A stretch of DNA of 64,000 nt. Origin: JAAYEA01 sp012689325 (GTDB lineage Bacteria > Chloroflexota > Anaerolineae > JAAYEA01). Below are positions 41,392 through 50,585 of the stretch, piece by piece. The notes beneath the pieces are model-generated. The model had not been told where the DNA came from and ran no database searches. It worked only from the letters and a program-made list of their open reading frames with translations. The position numbers and the translations under genes were made by a program. Numbering within the stretch: the stretch's first letter is position 1; the number at the start of each line of letters is the position of its first letter. Location of the stretch: contig DAITVZ010000003.1 of NCBI GenBank assembly GCA_036841525.1, positions 108,253-172,252 of the forward strand. Direction: 5' to 3'.

Positions 41392-43218
41392 ATGACCGCC
41401 AACGCCTATCAGCCTATAAGCCAGCAGCGCGTCAAGCTGCTCCCTGGCCTTTTCCAGCAGCGGCGGGAGCTCAACACGCAATACCTGCTCAGCCTGCAGG
41501 ACCGCAACCTGCTGCAGAACTATCTGATAGAGGCCCGGCTGATCAGCCCGCGCTGGCGCAATACCAGCCACGGTACCAGCAACGATGGCTCGGATTGGCA
41601 TTGGGGCTGGGAATCGCCCACCTGCCAGTTGCGCGGGCACTTTTTGGGCCATTGGCTCTCCGGCGCGGCGCGCACCTACGCCGGCACGGGCGATGTCCAG
41701 GTGAAGGCCAAGCTCGATCACATCGTCGCCGAGCTGGCCCGCTGCCAGGAACGCAACGGCGGCGAGTGGGCCGGCTCCATCCCGCCCTCCTATCTCGAAT
41801 GGACCGCCAGGGGCCAGCCCACTTGGGCTCCCCATTATGTCATCCACAAGACGCTCATGGGCCTGCTGGACGCCTATACTTACGCCGGCAACGCCCAGGC
41901 GCTCGATATTACCGTCAAGATGGCCCGCTGGTTCCATCGCTGGACCGCCCAGTTCACCCGGGAGCAGATGGACAACCTGCTGGACGTGGAGACGGGCGGC
42001 ATGCTCGAATCGTGGGCCAACCTCTATGGCATCACCAGCGACCCCACGCACCTGGAGCTGATCCGCCGCTACGAGCGGCCGCGCCTCTTCGAGCCGCTCC
42101 TGGCCGGCGGCGACCCGCTCACCAACCTCCACGCCAATACCACCATCCCCGAGGCCCAAGGCGCCGCCCGCGCCTACGAGGTCACCGGCGACGAGCGCTA
42201 CCGCCGCATCGCCGAGGCCTATTGGCGCTCCGCCGTCACCGACCGCGGGTATTATGTCACGGGCAGCCAGACCTCCGGCGAGATCTGGACCCCGCCCTTT
42301 GAGCTCGCCGAGCGCCTGGGCAACCTGAACCAGGAGCATTGCGTGGTCTATAACATGATGCGCCTGGCCGATTACCTCCTGCGCTGGAGCGGTGACGTGG
42401 CCTATGCCGACTATATGGAGCGCAACCTCTACAACGGCATCCTGGCGCAGCAGCATCTCGAGACCGGCATGGTCACCTATTTCCTCCCGCTGCGCGCGGG
42501 CGGGCGCAAGCTCTGGGGCTCGCCCACCAACGACTTTTGGTGCTGCCACGGCTCCCTGGTGCAGGCCCACGCCCTGCACGACGCCTACACCTACTATGCC
42601 CGGAGCGACGAGCTGCTGCTGGCCCAGTACATCCCCTCCGAGCTCGTCTGGGTGGCCCATGGGACGCCCGTGACCGTGACCCAGTCCTTCGACACCGAGT
42701 CCGGCCGCACCACGCAGGTCGTCGGCGCCGCCGGGCCCTGGCATCGCCCGAACCGCTGGGCGATCGACCTCACGGTGCACGCCGATCGGCCGGTGGATTT
42801 CACCCTCAAGGTGCGCCTGCCCTGGTGGCTGGCCGGCCCGGCGACCATCACCGTCAACGGAACGCAGCGGGCTGTGGCAGAGACGCCTTCCTCCTGGCAC
42901 GCCATCGCCCGCACCTGGCAGAACGACCACGTGCGCATCGAGCTGCCCAAGGCGGTCACGGCCTGCCCGCTGCCCGGCGCGGAGGACATGGTGGCTTTCA
43001 TGGAGGGGCCCGTCGTCCTGGCGGGGCTCTGCGATGAGGAGCGCGCGCTCCACGCCGAGGGCGGCGACCCGGCGGCCTTGCTGGTTTCCGACGACGAGCG
43101 CCAGTGGAACCGCTGGACCATCCGCTACCGCATGCGCGGCCAGGAGCGGGGGCTGCGCTTCATCCCGCTCTACGAGGTCGTGGACCAGCCGTACACGCTC
43201 TATTTCCCGGTGCGGTAG
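41392..43218 (+). CDS. Glycoside hydrolase family 127-type (beta-L-arabinofuranosidase)
   Basis: 608 residues. The zinc-cysteine catalytic centre of GH127 is visible: Glu315 and Cys317 in NQEHCVVYN, and Cys384-Cys385 in FWCCHGS. In the Bifidobacterium enzyme the equivalents bind zinc, and the first of the paired cysteines is the nucleophile. HYVIHKTLMGLLDAY and GTSNDGSDWHWGWESP are other family-like blocks. No signal peptide. Releases arabinofuranose from short glycans. Related families (GH146 etc.) share the centre, so the exact family needs a profile search. AAGGAGA before ATG 41392. Confidence 0.9.
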   Translation: MTANAYQPISQQRVKLLPGLFQQRRELNTQYLLSLQDRNLLQNYLIEARLISPRWRNTSHGTSNDGSDWHWGWESPTCQLRGHFLGHWLSGAARTYAGTGDVQVKAKLDHIVAELARCQERNGGEWAGSIPPSYLEWTARGQPTWAPHYVIHKTLMGLLDAYTYAGNAQALDITVKMARWFHRWTAQFTREQMDNLLDVETGGMLESWANLYGITSDPTHLELIRRYERPRLFEPLLAGGDPLTNLHANTTIPEAQGAARAYEVTGDERYRRIAEAYWRSAVTDRGYYVTGSQTSGEIWTPPFELAERLGNLNQEHCVVYNMMRLADYLLRWSGDVAYADYMERNLYNGILAQQHLETGMVTYFLPLRAGGRKLWGSPTNDFWCCHGSLVQAHALHDAYTYYARSDELLLAQYIPSELVWVAHGTPVTVTQSFDTESGRTTQVVGAAGPWHRPNRWAIDLTVHADRPVDFTLKVRLPWWLAGPATITVNGTQRAVAETPSSWHAIARTWQNDHVRIELPKAVTACPLPGAEDMVAFMEGPVVLAGLCDEERALHAEGGDPAALLVSDDERQWNRWTIRYRMRGQERGLRFIPLYEVVDQPYTLYFPVR

Positions 43219-43261
43219 GGCGCATCGCAGATCGCCTATCGCGGATCGCGGTTTTCTGATT

Positions 43262-43295
43262 GCAGATTCTGATCCTAATCATCCTGTGAATCTGC
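43262..43295. repeat. Short inverted repeat and shared leader before the URO-D-like gene
   Basis: GCAGATTC (43262-43269) pairs with GAATCTGC (43288-43295). The right arm continues as AATCTGCGTCCAATCTCC into the GGAGGAG of the gene at 43320. Upstream, 43227-43255, is another GATCGC-rich palindromic stretch. Confidence 0.65.
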
Positions 43296-43319
43296 GTCCA
43301 ATCTCCTGAGGAGGAGCGC

Positions 43320-44378
43320 ATGGCCCTGCTTGAGCAGTTGCGCGGGCGGCCGCCCTATCTGGCCGACCTGACCCAGTGGCATAGCTGGCACAAGCGGCGC
43401 GGCACCCTGCCCGTCGAGTGGGCGGGCCTCAGCCTGGCCGAGGTCTCCCGCGCCCTGGGGTCGGCCCCCTGGCTCCCTTGCCGCCCTTGGCGCGTCGAGC
43501 AACCCGGGATCGAGGTCGTCACGTCCGAGCGGGAGGGCGAGCGCGAGACCCGCGTGATCACGGGCCGCGGCGAGTTGGTCAGCCGCTGGTCGCTGGGTCC
43601 CGATGGCGATTGGTGGCAAGTCGCCTACCCCGCCACGGCCGCCGAGCAGCTCCCCGCGGCGCTGGAGGCGATCCGCGCCCGCACCTACGTGCTGGAACCC
43701 GCGCGCCTGGAGGGTTGGCGCCAGGTGGCGGGGGAAGACGGCATCGTCGCCCTGGAGCTGCCGCGCCGCCCCTATTCGGACCTCTTTCACGATTACCTCG
43801 GCTGGTCCGAGGGGCTGATGCTCCTCTACGAGCAGCCCGACCTCATCGGCGAAATGCTTGAGCTGCTAGAGTCCAAGCTACAGGCCCTGGCCGAGCAGGT
43901 CGCCGCGCTGCCTGGGGTGGTGGTCCTGGCGCCGGATAACCTGGACGGCCAGTTCACCTCGCCGCGCGCCTTTCAGCAGCACCTCGCCGCCAGCTACCGC
44001 CGCACCGCTGACCTGCTGCACGCGCGCGGCAAGCAGCTTTGGGTGCACGTCGGCGGCCCCGTGGGGCGGCTGGTGGGCCTCCTGGCCGACTCGGGCGTGG
44101 ACGCGGTGGAGGGCGTGGCCGGTCCGCCGCAGGGCGACCTGACCCTCGCCGAGACGCGCAAGGTCGCCGGCAAAGGCCTGATCCTGTGGGGCGGCATCCC
44201 CCAGGACGCGCTGCTGGACACCACTGACGAGGACGGCTTCCGCGCGGCCGTCGCCGAGGCCGTGGCGGAGGCGCGGGACGATCCCGCGGTTATCCTGGGC
44301 GTCGCCGACCGCGTGCCCGTCGACGCCGCGCTCCCCCGTCTGCGGGCCCTGGCCGAGCTGATCCGCCAGGCCAGCTAG
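43320..44378 (+). CDS. Uroporphyrinogen decarboxylase-like protein lacking the zinc cysteine
   Basis: 352 residues with the URO-D/methyltransferase barrel outline (DYLGWSEGLMLLYEQPDLIGEM, APDNLDGQF, ILWGGIPQDALLD). Where its two relatives here have H-x-C-G, this one reads VHVGGPV, so Cys is replaced by Gly and zinc binding is doubtful. Function unknown. GGAGGAG 5 bases before ATG 43320. Flanked by GH127 upstream and an acetylesterase-like gene downstream. Confidence 0.75.
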   Translation: MALLEQLRGRPPYLADLTQWHSWHKRRGTLPVEWAGLSLAEVSRALGSAPWLPCRPWRVEQPGIEVVTSEREGERETRVITGRGELVSRWSLGPDGDWWQVAYPATAAEQLPAALEAIRARTYVLEPARLEGWRQVAGEDGIVALELPRRPYSDLFHDYLGWSEGLMLLYEQPDLIGEMLELLESKLQALAEQVAALPGVVVLAPDNLDGQFTSPRAFQQHLAASYRRTADLLHARGKQLWVHVGGPVGRLVGLLADSGVDAVEGVAGPPQGDLTLAETRKVAGKGLILWGGIPQDALLDTTDEDGFRAAVAEAVAEARDDPAVILGVADRVPVDAALPRLRALAELIRQAS

Positions 44379-44403
44379 GGCGGCTCGGCAGGCCACCCAT
44401 ACC

Positions 44404-44424
44404 GCGCAATCCGGTGGATTGCGC
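44404..44424. repeat. Perfect palindrome GCGCAATCC
   Basis: GCGCAATCC (44404-44412), loop GGT, GGATTGCGC (44416-44424) in the 71 bp between two same-strand genes. No U-tract, so likely a dispersed palindrome rather than a terminator. Confidence 0.6.
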
Positions 44425-44449
44425 CACAGTCGTAGCTAAGGAGATTCAG

Positions 44450-45259
44450 ATGGCCGACAAATCGAACCCTGGCCGCCTCGTCTGGCTCTGGGAGGAGACG
44501 CCGCCCGCCTCCGTCATGGACGACGATTTTCGCCCCTGGATGGAGCTCTATCCGGTGCAGACGGACCGACCCCGCGGCGCCGTGCTGGTCTGCCCCGGCG
44601 GCGGCTATGCCAATCGCGCCCCCCACGAGGCCGAGCCCATCGCCCGGCGCTTCAACGCCGCGGGCCTGCACGCCTTTGTGGTCCACTACCGCGTGGCGCC
44701 GCACCGCTACCCGGCCGCCCTGCTGGACGCGGCCCGGGCGCTGCGCCTGATCCGCCACCACGCCGGGGAGTGGCGCGTCAAGCCCGACAAGGTCGCCATC
44801 CTGGGCTTTTCCGCCGGCGGGCACCTGGCCGCCAGCGTGGGCGTCTATTTCGACGAAGGCGATCCCCATGCCGAGGACCCTGCCCAGTGCCCGAGCTGCC
44901 GCCCGGACGCGCTGGTCCTCTGCTACCCGGTCATCTCGTCCCGCGAGTTCGCCCACCTGGGCTCCTTCCGCAACCTGCTGGGGGAGAACCCGCCGCAAGA
45001 GATGCTGGACAAGCTCTCGCTGGAGCTGCACGTGGGCCCGCGCACCCCGCCGACCTTTCTCTGGCACACCGTTGCCGACGCCGGCGTGCCGGTGGAGAAC
45101 AGCCTGCTCTTCGCCCAGGGGCTGCGCCGCCACGGCATCCCCTTCGAGATGCACCTTTACCCGGAGGGACGACACGGCCTTGGCCTGGCCCCGGAGGACC
45201 CGCACGTCGCCACCTGGATGGAGCTCTGCTGCCAGTGGCTGGCGGGCATGGGGTGGTAG
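44450..45259 (+). CDS. Alpha/beta hydrolase, acetyl(xylan) esterase-like
   Basis: 269 residues. CPGGGYANRAPHEAEP is the oxyanion segment of the AXE-like/BD-FAE group, LGFSAGGHLAAS holds the nucleophilic Ser, TVADAGVPV the Asp and EGRHGLGL the His. No signal peptide. Probably deacetylates oligosaccharides. AAGGAG 7 bases before ATG 44450. Placed between the URO-D-like gene and GH42. Confidence 0.87.
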   Translation: MADKSNPGRLVWLWEETPPASVMDDDFRPWMELYPVQTDRPRGAVLVCPGGGYANRAPHEAEPIARRFNAAGLHAFVVHYRVAPHRYPAALLDAARALRLIRHHAGEWRVKPDKVAILGFSAGGHLAASVGVYFDEGDPHAEDPAQCPSCRPDALVLCYPVISSREFAHLGSFRNLLGENPPQEMLDKLSLELHVGPRTPPTFLWHTVADAGVPVENSLLFAQGLRRHGIPFEMHLYPEGRHGLGLAPEDPHVATWMELCCQWLAGMGW

Positions 45260-45270
45260 GCTGCGCCGGA

Positions 45271-45347
45271 GGAGGGCGAACACCAGGTTCGCCGCGGCCG
45301 CCTTCCGTCTTGTGACCTGCAACCGGAGGGCGAACACCAGGTTCGCC
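45271..45347 (+). repeat. 23-bp direct repeat containing a hairpin
   Basis: Identical 23 bp units at 45271-45293 and 45325-45347; each contains GGCGAAC-ac-cag-GTTCGCC and can fold. Downstream (45408-45460) are GACGTTCGAC and CCTGCAACCTGCAAC tandems. The gap 45260-45473 holds nothing else that I see. Confidence 0.75.
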
Positions 45348-45473
45348 CCAACAACCGGCGACCGCAGGGCGGTCTCGGGGAATCGCGCTACCGACCTTGG
45401 ACCTTTTGACGTTCGACGTTCGACTTGTGACGTTCGACCTGTGCCCTGCAACCTGCAACTCTGGAGGCTTCCC

Positions 45474-47465
45474 ATGCACATCGGCGCTGACTACTATCCC
45501 GAGCACTGGCCGCAAGAGCGGTGGGCCACCGACGCGCGCATGATGCGCGAGGCCGGGTTCAACACCACCCGCCTGGCCGAGTTCGCCTGGGTCAACCTGG
45601 AGCCGGAGGAGGGCCGCTTCGAGTTCGGCTGGCTGGACGAGGCGCTGGCCGTCCTCGCCAAGGAGGGCATCCGGGCGCTCCTCTGCACCCCCACCGCCGT
45701 CATGCCCGCCTGGCTGGCGCGCAAATACCCGGAGGCGCTGGCGCTGGGCAAGGACGGGCAGCGGCTGACCTGGGGCGTGCGCAAGGATAGCTGCTACACC
45801 TCCGGCGCCCTCCGCCTCGCCTCCGAGCGGATCACCCGCGCCATGGCCGAGCATTTCAAGGACACGCCCAACGTCATCGGCTGGCAGACCGATAACGAGT
45901 TCGGCGGCCCGGTCTGCTATTGCGATTCCTGCCGCGCCGAGTTCCAGGACTGGCTGCGGCGCAAATACGGGGCGCTGGACGAGCTCAACCGCGCCTGGGG
46001 CACCCACTTTTGGGGCCAGCGCTACGGCACCTGGGGCGAGATCGACATCCCCATGGACCCGGCCGGCCACAACCCCAGCGCTTGCCTCGATTGGCAGCGC
46101 TTCCATTCCTGGCTCAACGTCCGCTTTCAGCGCGACCAGGTGCGCATCCTGCGCCAGGTCTGCCCGCAGCACTTTATTACCCACAATTTCATGGGCCTCT
46201 TCCACGAGCTGGACTATTACGACCTGGCCGAGGACCTGGATTTCGTGAGCTGGGACAACTATCCCACGCTGCGCACCGGCCAGCCCCAGCCTCGCACCCG
46301 CGCCGCCAGCGCCGCCGACCTGATGCGCGGCCTCAAGAAGCGCAACTTTTGGATCATGGAGCAGACCGCCGGACCGGGCGGCTGGGGCGTCTATAGCCGC
46401 AACACCCGCCCCGGCGAGCTCCGTTCCATCGCCTACCAGCAGGTGGCCCGCGGCGCCGACGGGATGATCTGGTTCCGCTGGCGCACCTGCACCGCCGGCC
46501 GCGAGCAGTACTGGCACGGCCTGCTCGGGCATGACGGGCGGGGCCTGCGCCGCTACCAGGAGGCCGCCCAGACCGCCGGCGAGCTGCAAGCTCTCGCCCC
46601 GCTGCTGGAGGGAACCACGGTCAAGGCGCCCGTCGCCATTATCTATGACTATGACAGCATCTGGGCCATCCGCATCCAGCCCGGCTACGCGGGCAACGCC
46701 TACCACGCCGACATGGCCCGCTACTACGAGGCGCTCTTCCGCGCAGGCGTGAACGTCGATTTCGTCAAGCCGACCGATGACTTGGCGCCCTACAAAACTG
46801 TGCTGGCCCCCGACCTCTACATCCTCCCCGACGAGGTGGCCCAGGCCCTCGATGTGTATGTCAAAGGGGGCGGCGTGCTGCTGGCCGACTCGCGCACCGG
46901 CGTCAAGGACGCCACGGGCCTCTGCCACCCGCGCACCCTCCCCGGCCTCCTCTCCGACGCGCTGGGCGTCGCCATCGAGGAGTACGAGTCGCTGGGCGAG
47001 CCGGGCGAGCCCGCCGGGTTCAGCTATGCGGTGCGCGGCGAGGGCGACCTGGCTGGGCCGTTCACGGCCATCCGCACCGCCGAATGGGCCGCGCCGACCA
47101 CCGCCCAGGCCCTGGCGGGCTATGCCGACTGGCACATGCGGCCGTACGCTGCGCTGACCCGCAACGCCTATGGCCGCGGCGTTGGCTATTACCTCGGCAC
47201 GGTGGTGCAGGAGGAGCGCTTCTATGACCTGCTCATCGCGCGGCTGCTGGCGGACGCCGGCGTCGCGCCGGTCGTCGTCCCGCCCGCCGGCGTCGAGGTC
47301 TCGCTGCGGGAGGGGAGCGGCCGCCGGCTGCTCTTCTTGATCAACCACACCGAGGCGGAGCAAGCGGTCGACGTCCCCGCGGGCAAGCTGGAGCTGCTCA
47401 CCAACGCCGCCACCACTGGCGTGCTCGCCCTCGGCCCGCACGGCGTGGCGGTGTTGCAGCTCTAG
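45474..47465 (+). CDS. Beta-galactosidase, glycoside hydrolase family 42
   Basis: 663 residues, normal for GH42. The barrel starts IGADYYPEHWP and has acid/base Glu142 in TDNEFGG, the zinc cysteine cluster CYCDSC just after it, and nucleophile Glu296 in IMEQTAGPGGW. A trimerisation-type flavodoxin-like domain (about 390-590) and a small C-terminal beta domain follow. No signal peptide. CTGGAGG 7 bases before ATG 45474. It would release galactose for the galactokinase at 21109. Confidence 0.93.
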   Translation: MHIGADYYPEHWPQERWATDARMMREAGFNTTRLAEFAWVNLEPEEGRFEFGWLDEALAVLAKEGIRALLCTPTAVMPAWLARKYPEALALGKDGQRLTWGVRKDSCYTSGALRLASERITRAMAEHFKDTPNVIGWQTDNEFGGPVCYCDSCRAEFQDWLRRKYGALDELNRAWGTHFWGQRYGTWGEIDIPMDPAGHNPSACLDWQRFHSWLNVRFQRDQVRILRQVCPQHFITHNFMGLFHELDYYDLAEDLDFVSWDNYPTLRTGQPQPRTRAASAADLMRGLKKRNFWIMEQTAGPGGWGVYSRNTRPGELRSIAYQQVARGADGMIWFRWRTCTAGREQYWHGLLGHDGRGLRRYQEAAQTAGELQALAPLLEGTTVKAPVAIIYDYDSIWAIRIQPGYAGNAYHADMARYYEALFRAGVNVDFVKPTDDLAPYKTVLAPDLYILPDEVAQALDVYVKGGGVLLADSRTGVKDATGLCHPRTLPGLLSDALGVAIEEYESLGEPGEPAGFSYAVRGEGDLAGPFTAIRTAEWAAPTTAQALAGYADWHMRPYAALTRNAYGRGVGYYLGTVVQEERFYDLLIARLLADAGVAPVVVPPAGVEVSLREGSGRRLLFLINHTEAEQAVDVPAGKLELLTNAATTGVLALGPHGVAVLQL

Positions 47466-47472
47466 GCTGATC

Positions 47473-47501
47473 TTGCACGATTGCGCATTCGGGGGTATCA
47501 T
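47473..47501 (+). promoter_or_regulatory. Sigma70-like promoter of the nitroreductase gene
   Basis: TTGCAC (47473-47478), 17 bp, TATCAT (47496-47501), 48 bp before ATG 47549. Confidence 0.55.
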
Positions 47502-47548
47502 CTGCCCCCGTTGCCGGACACACATGCGTGGAAGGGGGACATCACCGG

Positions 47549-48121
47549 ATGAGTACGTTGGAGGTCATCGCGCAGCGCCGCAGCATCCGCCGGTTCAGGG
47601 ACACGCCCGTACCGCGGGAGCTGATCGAGCAGGTGCTCTTGGCCGGGACGCAGGCGCCCTCGGCCAAGAACCGCCAGCCCTGGCGCTTTTTCGTGGTCCA
47701 GGGCGACAAGCGCGCCGAGATGGTCGCCGCCATGCGCCAGGGCATCGAAAAGCTCAAGGGCTATGGCGTGCACCCCGGCAGCTCGGAGAACACCGCGCGG
47801 ATCATGGCGCGGGCGCCGGTGACCATCTTGGTCTACAACCCAGACCGCGAATGGAAGGCCCCGGCCGAGCCCATCGACATGATCATGGAGACGATGGACA
47901 CGCAATCCATCGGCGCGGCGATCCAGAACATGTGCCTGGCCGCCGTGGAGCTGGGCCTGGGCACGCTCTGGATCGGCGACACGACCTATGCCCTCGAGGA
48001 GCTCAACGCCTGGCTGGGCGATGGAAGCCAGATGGTCGCCGCCCTGTCGCTGGGCTACCCCGACGAGTCACCCAGCGCCCGCCCGCGCAAGTCGGTCAGC
48101 GAGGTGACGACCTGGCTGTAG
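47549..48121 (+). CDS. Nitroreductase-family FMN protein
   Basis: 190 residues. The FMN-phosphate motif QRRSIRRF is at the start, TQAPSAKNRQPWRF follows, and AAVELGLGTLWIGD is the typical late segment. The family reduces nitro groups, quinones or enones with NAD(P)H, or serves other flavin chemistry. ATG 47549 has GGAAGGGGG upstream; GTG 47528 is an alternative start. Single gene. Confidence 0.88.
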   Translation: MSTLEVIAQRRSIRRFRDTPVPRELIEQVLLAGTQAPSAKNRQPWRFFVVQGDKRAEMVAAMRQGIEKLKGYGVHPGSSENTARIMARAPVTILVYNPDREWKAPAEPIDMIMETMDTQSIGAAIQNMCLAAVELGLGTLWIGDTTYALEELNAWLGDGSQMVAALSLGYPDESPSARPRKSVSEVTTWL

Positions 48122-48126
48122 GCGCT

Positions 48127-48223
48127 GATCGCGAATCGCATATGGCGTATCGCCGAGACCCGCTCGTCGCGAAGCGAGGGGTCTCGTTCCGCGTCAGGAC
48201 CAAGCCATCGCGATTCGTCACGA
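48127..48223. repeat. Nested inverted repeats in front of the symporter gene
   Basis: Inner arms CGAGACCCGCTCG (48154-48166) and CGAGGGGTCTCG (48175-48186) lie within outer arms ATCGCGAATCGC (48128-48139) and GCGATTCGTCACGA (48210-48223), imperfectly paired. The 218 bp gap 48122-48339 shows no clear promoter. Confidence 0.65.
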
Positions 48224-48339
48224 GTCGCTGAATATGCGGCTTTTTTCGTCTCATCACGTGGTTTCGCTCTGCTTTTGTGGCAGTACTTGGATGCCGCCGC
48301 TAGAGGCCCATCCATCAACATATCAGGAGGTTCCACATC

Positions 48340-49725
48340 ATGGCAACACAACGCAGCAACAAACCTATCGGCAGCCGTCTCGCCGCGCGAGACGGCTTCA
48401 CCAGCGGGCTGGGCGTCCTGTTGGCGACCTTGGGCTCGGCGGTCGGGCTCGGTAACATCTGGAAGTTTCCCTCCCTCACCGGCACCAACGGCGGCGCCGC
48501 CTTTATCATCGTCTACCTGATCAGCACCCTTCTGGTTGGCTTGCCGGTGATGATCGCCGAGCACGTCATGGGCCGCACCGCCCGCGCGGACGCCATCACC
48601 ACCCTGCGCAAGCTGGCGCCGGGCAAGCTCTGGTGGCTCGTCGGCGCCGCCGGCGTCCTTGCCTCCTTCCTGATCATGGCCTTCTACACCGAGGTCGCGG
48701 GCTGGGTCTTTGCCTACATCGTCAAAGCCGTCACCGGCGGCATCCTCTCCACCGACCCCGCCGTCACCGGCCAGGCTTTCGCCGATCTCATCGCCAGCCC
48801 GTCGCAGTCGCTCCTCTGGCAGTGGATCGTGCTCGCCTGGGTCGGCCTGATCATCGCCCTGGGCGTCTCCAAGGGCATCGAGCGCGTCACCAAGCGCCTC
48901 ATGCCCATCCTGCTGGGCCTGCTGGTCATCATCTGCATCCGCAGCCTGACCCTGCCCGGCGCCGCCGAAGGGCTCAAGTTCCTGTTCAATCCCGATTTCA
49001 CCAAGCTGACCGGCCCCGTCGTGCTGGCCGCCATGGGGCTCTCCTTCTTCAAGCTCTCCGTCGGCATGGGCACCATGATCACCTACGGCAGCTATTTCCG
49101 CGAGGACCAGAATATCCCGGCCACCGCCGCCCGCGTCATGCTCGCCGACCTGACCGTCTCCATCCTGGCGGGCATCGCCATCTTCCCGGCGGTCTTTTCC
49201 TACGGCTTTGAGCCAGGGGCCGGCCCGTCGCTCCTGTTCATCACCATCCCGTCGGTCTTTGCCTCCATGCCGCTGGGCCAGGTCTTTATGATCATGTTCT
49301 TCATCCTGACGGCCATCGCCGCCACCGGCGCCATGCTCTCCCTGCTGGAGGTCCCTGTCGCCTTCCTCAACGAAAAGCTGCGCCTCCCGCGCGTGACCGC
49401 GACCATCGTCACCGTGGTCCTGCTGGCCCTGGTCGGCTCCACCGCCGCGCTTTCCAGCAGCACGCTGGCCAGCACCAAGGTCCTGGGCAAGACCTTCTTT
49501 GACCTGTTCGACTTTGCCACCTCCAACGTGCTTCTGCCCGTCGGCGGCTTCTTTATCACGCTCTTTGTCGGCTGGGTCTGGGGCAAGGCCCAGGTAATGA
49601 ACGCGCTCACCAACCAGGGTGCGCTCAAGAACGAGCGCATCGTGAACCTCTTTATCGGCGTCTGCAAGTTCGTCACGCCGGTGCTGGTGTTCATCGTCCT
49701 CCTGAACGGCCTGGGGCTCTTCTAG
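48340..49725 (+). CDS. Sodium-dependent transporter, neurotransmitter:sodium symporter family
   Basis: 461 residues and about eleven to twelve hydrophobic segments, typical for bacterial NSS. The first helix has the sodium/substrate motif LGSAVGLGNIWKFP, as in LeuT; YTEVAGW and SLLEVPVAF are further family marks. Takes up amino acids or related amines with Na+. AGGAGG 9 bases before ATG 48340. Single gene with a terminator shared with the convergent lipoprotein operon. Confidence 0.92.
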   Translation: MATQRSNKPIGSRLAARDGFTSGLGVLLATLGSAVGLGNIWKFPSLTGTNGGAAFIIVYLISTLLVGLPVMIAEHVMGRTARADAITTLRKLAPGKLWWLVGAAGVLASFLIMAFYTEVAGWVFAYIVKAVTGGILSTDPAVTGQAFADLIASPSQSLLWQWIVLAWVGLIIALGVSKGIERVTKRLMPILLGLLVIICIRSLTLPGAAEGLKFLFNPDFTKLTGPVVLAAMGLSFFKLSVGMGTMITYGSYFREDQNIPATAARVMLADLTVSILAGIAIFPAVFSYGFEPGAGPSLLFITIPSVFASMPLGQVFMIMFFILTAIAATGAMLSLLEVPVAFLNEKLRLPRVTATIVTVVLLALVGSTAALSSSTLASTKVLGKTFFDLFDFATSNVLLPVGGFFITLFVGWVWGKAQVMNALTNQGALKNERIVNLFIGVCKFVTPVLVFIVLLNGLGLF

Positions 49726-49778
49726 GCCCCTCGATGGCGTGCGGCCCAGCTCCAGATGGCCGCCGCCTTTCAAAGGAA

Positions 49779-49814
49779 ACGCCCTCGGAGGCCGGAAACG
49801 ACCTCCGAGGGCGT
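49779..49814. terminator. Terminator between the symporter gene and the convergent lipoprotein operon
   Basis: Perfect 13 bp arms ACGCCCTCGGAGG (49779-49791) and CCTCCGAGGGCGT (49802-49814). On the minus strand it is followed by TTCCTTTG, so it ends the minus-strand operon and may work both ways. Confidence 0.75.
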
Positions 49815-49859
49815 GGCATGTCTGGCGATCTGGTCACTGGGCTTCGTCCGGCCGCCGCC

Positions 49860-50585
49860 TCACTGGTCGCGGCACTGGTCCAGGTCCGCTCGGTACTGGG
49901 CGGCCATCTGGCGGTCGCTCTCGCGGCCGGTCTGGTCGGCCAGCATGTCTTGATACAACGCCAGCCGCCCAAAGACCGCGCGACACTGCCGGGCATCTTT
50001 CCACAGCACCGCCGCCCCACTATCCGGCTTTTTGGCCAGCGCCTCTTGCACCCACAGCATCTGGCGGATGCCCTTTTCGGCGAACTGGATGCGCTCAGCG
50101 CGCCCGGGGCCCAGCAGCGAGTCGGCCACCTGGAAGTCCTTCTCCACCTGCTCCATGTCCGGCGCGAAGTGGATGTGCATATTCAGGGCCCCGCGATCCA
50201 GCCGATAGGCCCAGTCGTTGGGCCGCAGGGCGATCGCCTGGTCGAGATAGCGCGTGTCCCGGTCCCTGAAGGCCGCCTCGGCCCACTCCTCCGCCTGGCG
50301 GACGTCCCGCACGACGTTGTCGCTGTTCAGCGCGGCGTCCTCCTCCGGGTCGCCGGTAGAGCCGGTGGCAGCGCGCTTGGCGATCTTGGCCGCCGCATCG
50401 GTATCCACCGAGCCATCCTCGTTGACCGGGTTGAGGCCCTTGGCCTCCACCCAATCGTTGGCCGTCTCCTCCACCTGCGCCTGATCGCTCTCCTCCAGCA
50501 TCAGCTCCAAGAACTCGCAACCGCCCGTGAAAAGCGCAACCAGGACGAGGGCCACCAACAGGGTAACCCATCTTGGGCGCGTCAT
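49860..50585 (-). CDS. Lipoprotein of unknown function
   Basis: 241 residues. A short basic start, a hydrophobic core and FTGGC form a clear lipobox; acidic residues follow. The rest is helical and acidic, TPR-like in look (AEEWAEAAFRDRDTRYLDQAIALRPNDWAYRLDRG), without catalytic motifs. I do not recognise a family. It overlaps the upstream gene by ATGA (50585-50582), so the two are translationally coupled and probably work together at the membrane. Confidence 0.75.
   Translation of the reverse strand: MTRPRWVTLLVALVLVALFTGGCEFLELMLEESDQAQVEETANDWVEAKGLNPVNEDGSVDTDAAAKIAKRAATGSTGDPEEDAALNSDNVVRDVRQAEEWAEAAFRDRDTRYLDQAIALRPNDWAYRLDRGALNMHIHFAPDMEQVEKDFQVADSLLGPGRAERIQFAEKGIRQMLWVQEALAKKPDSGAAVLWKDARQCRAVFGRLALYQDMLADQTGRESDRQMAAQYRADLDQCRDQ

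Noticed and set aside
44404..44424. Palindrome as a terminator between the URO-D-like and esterase genes
   Set aside because: No U-tract, and the next gene has no separate promoter visible, so read-through is more likely.
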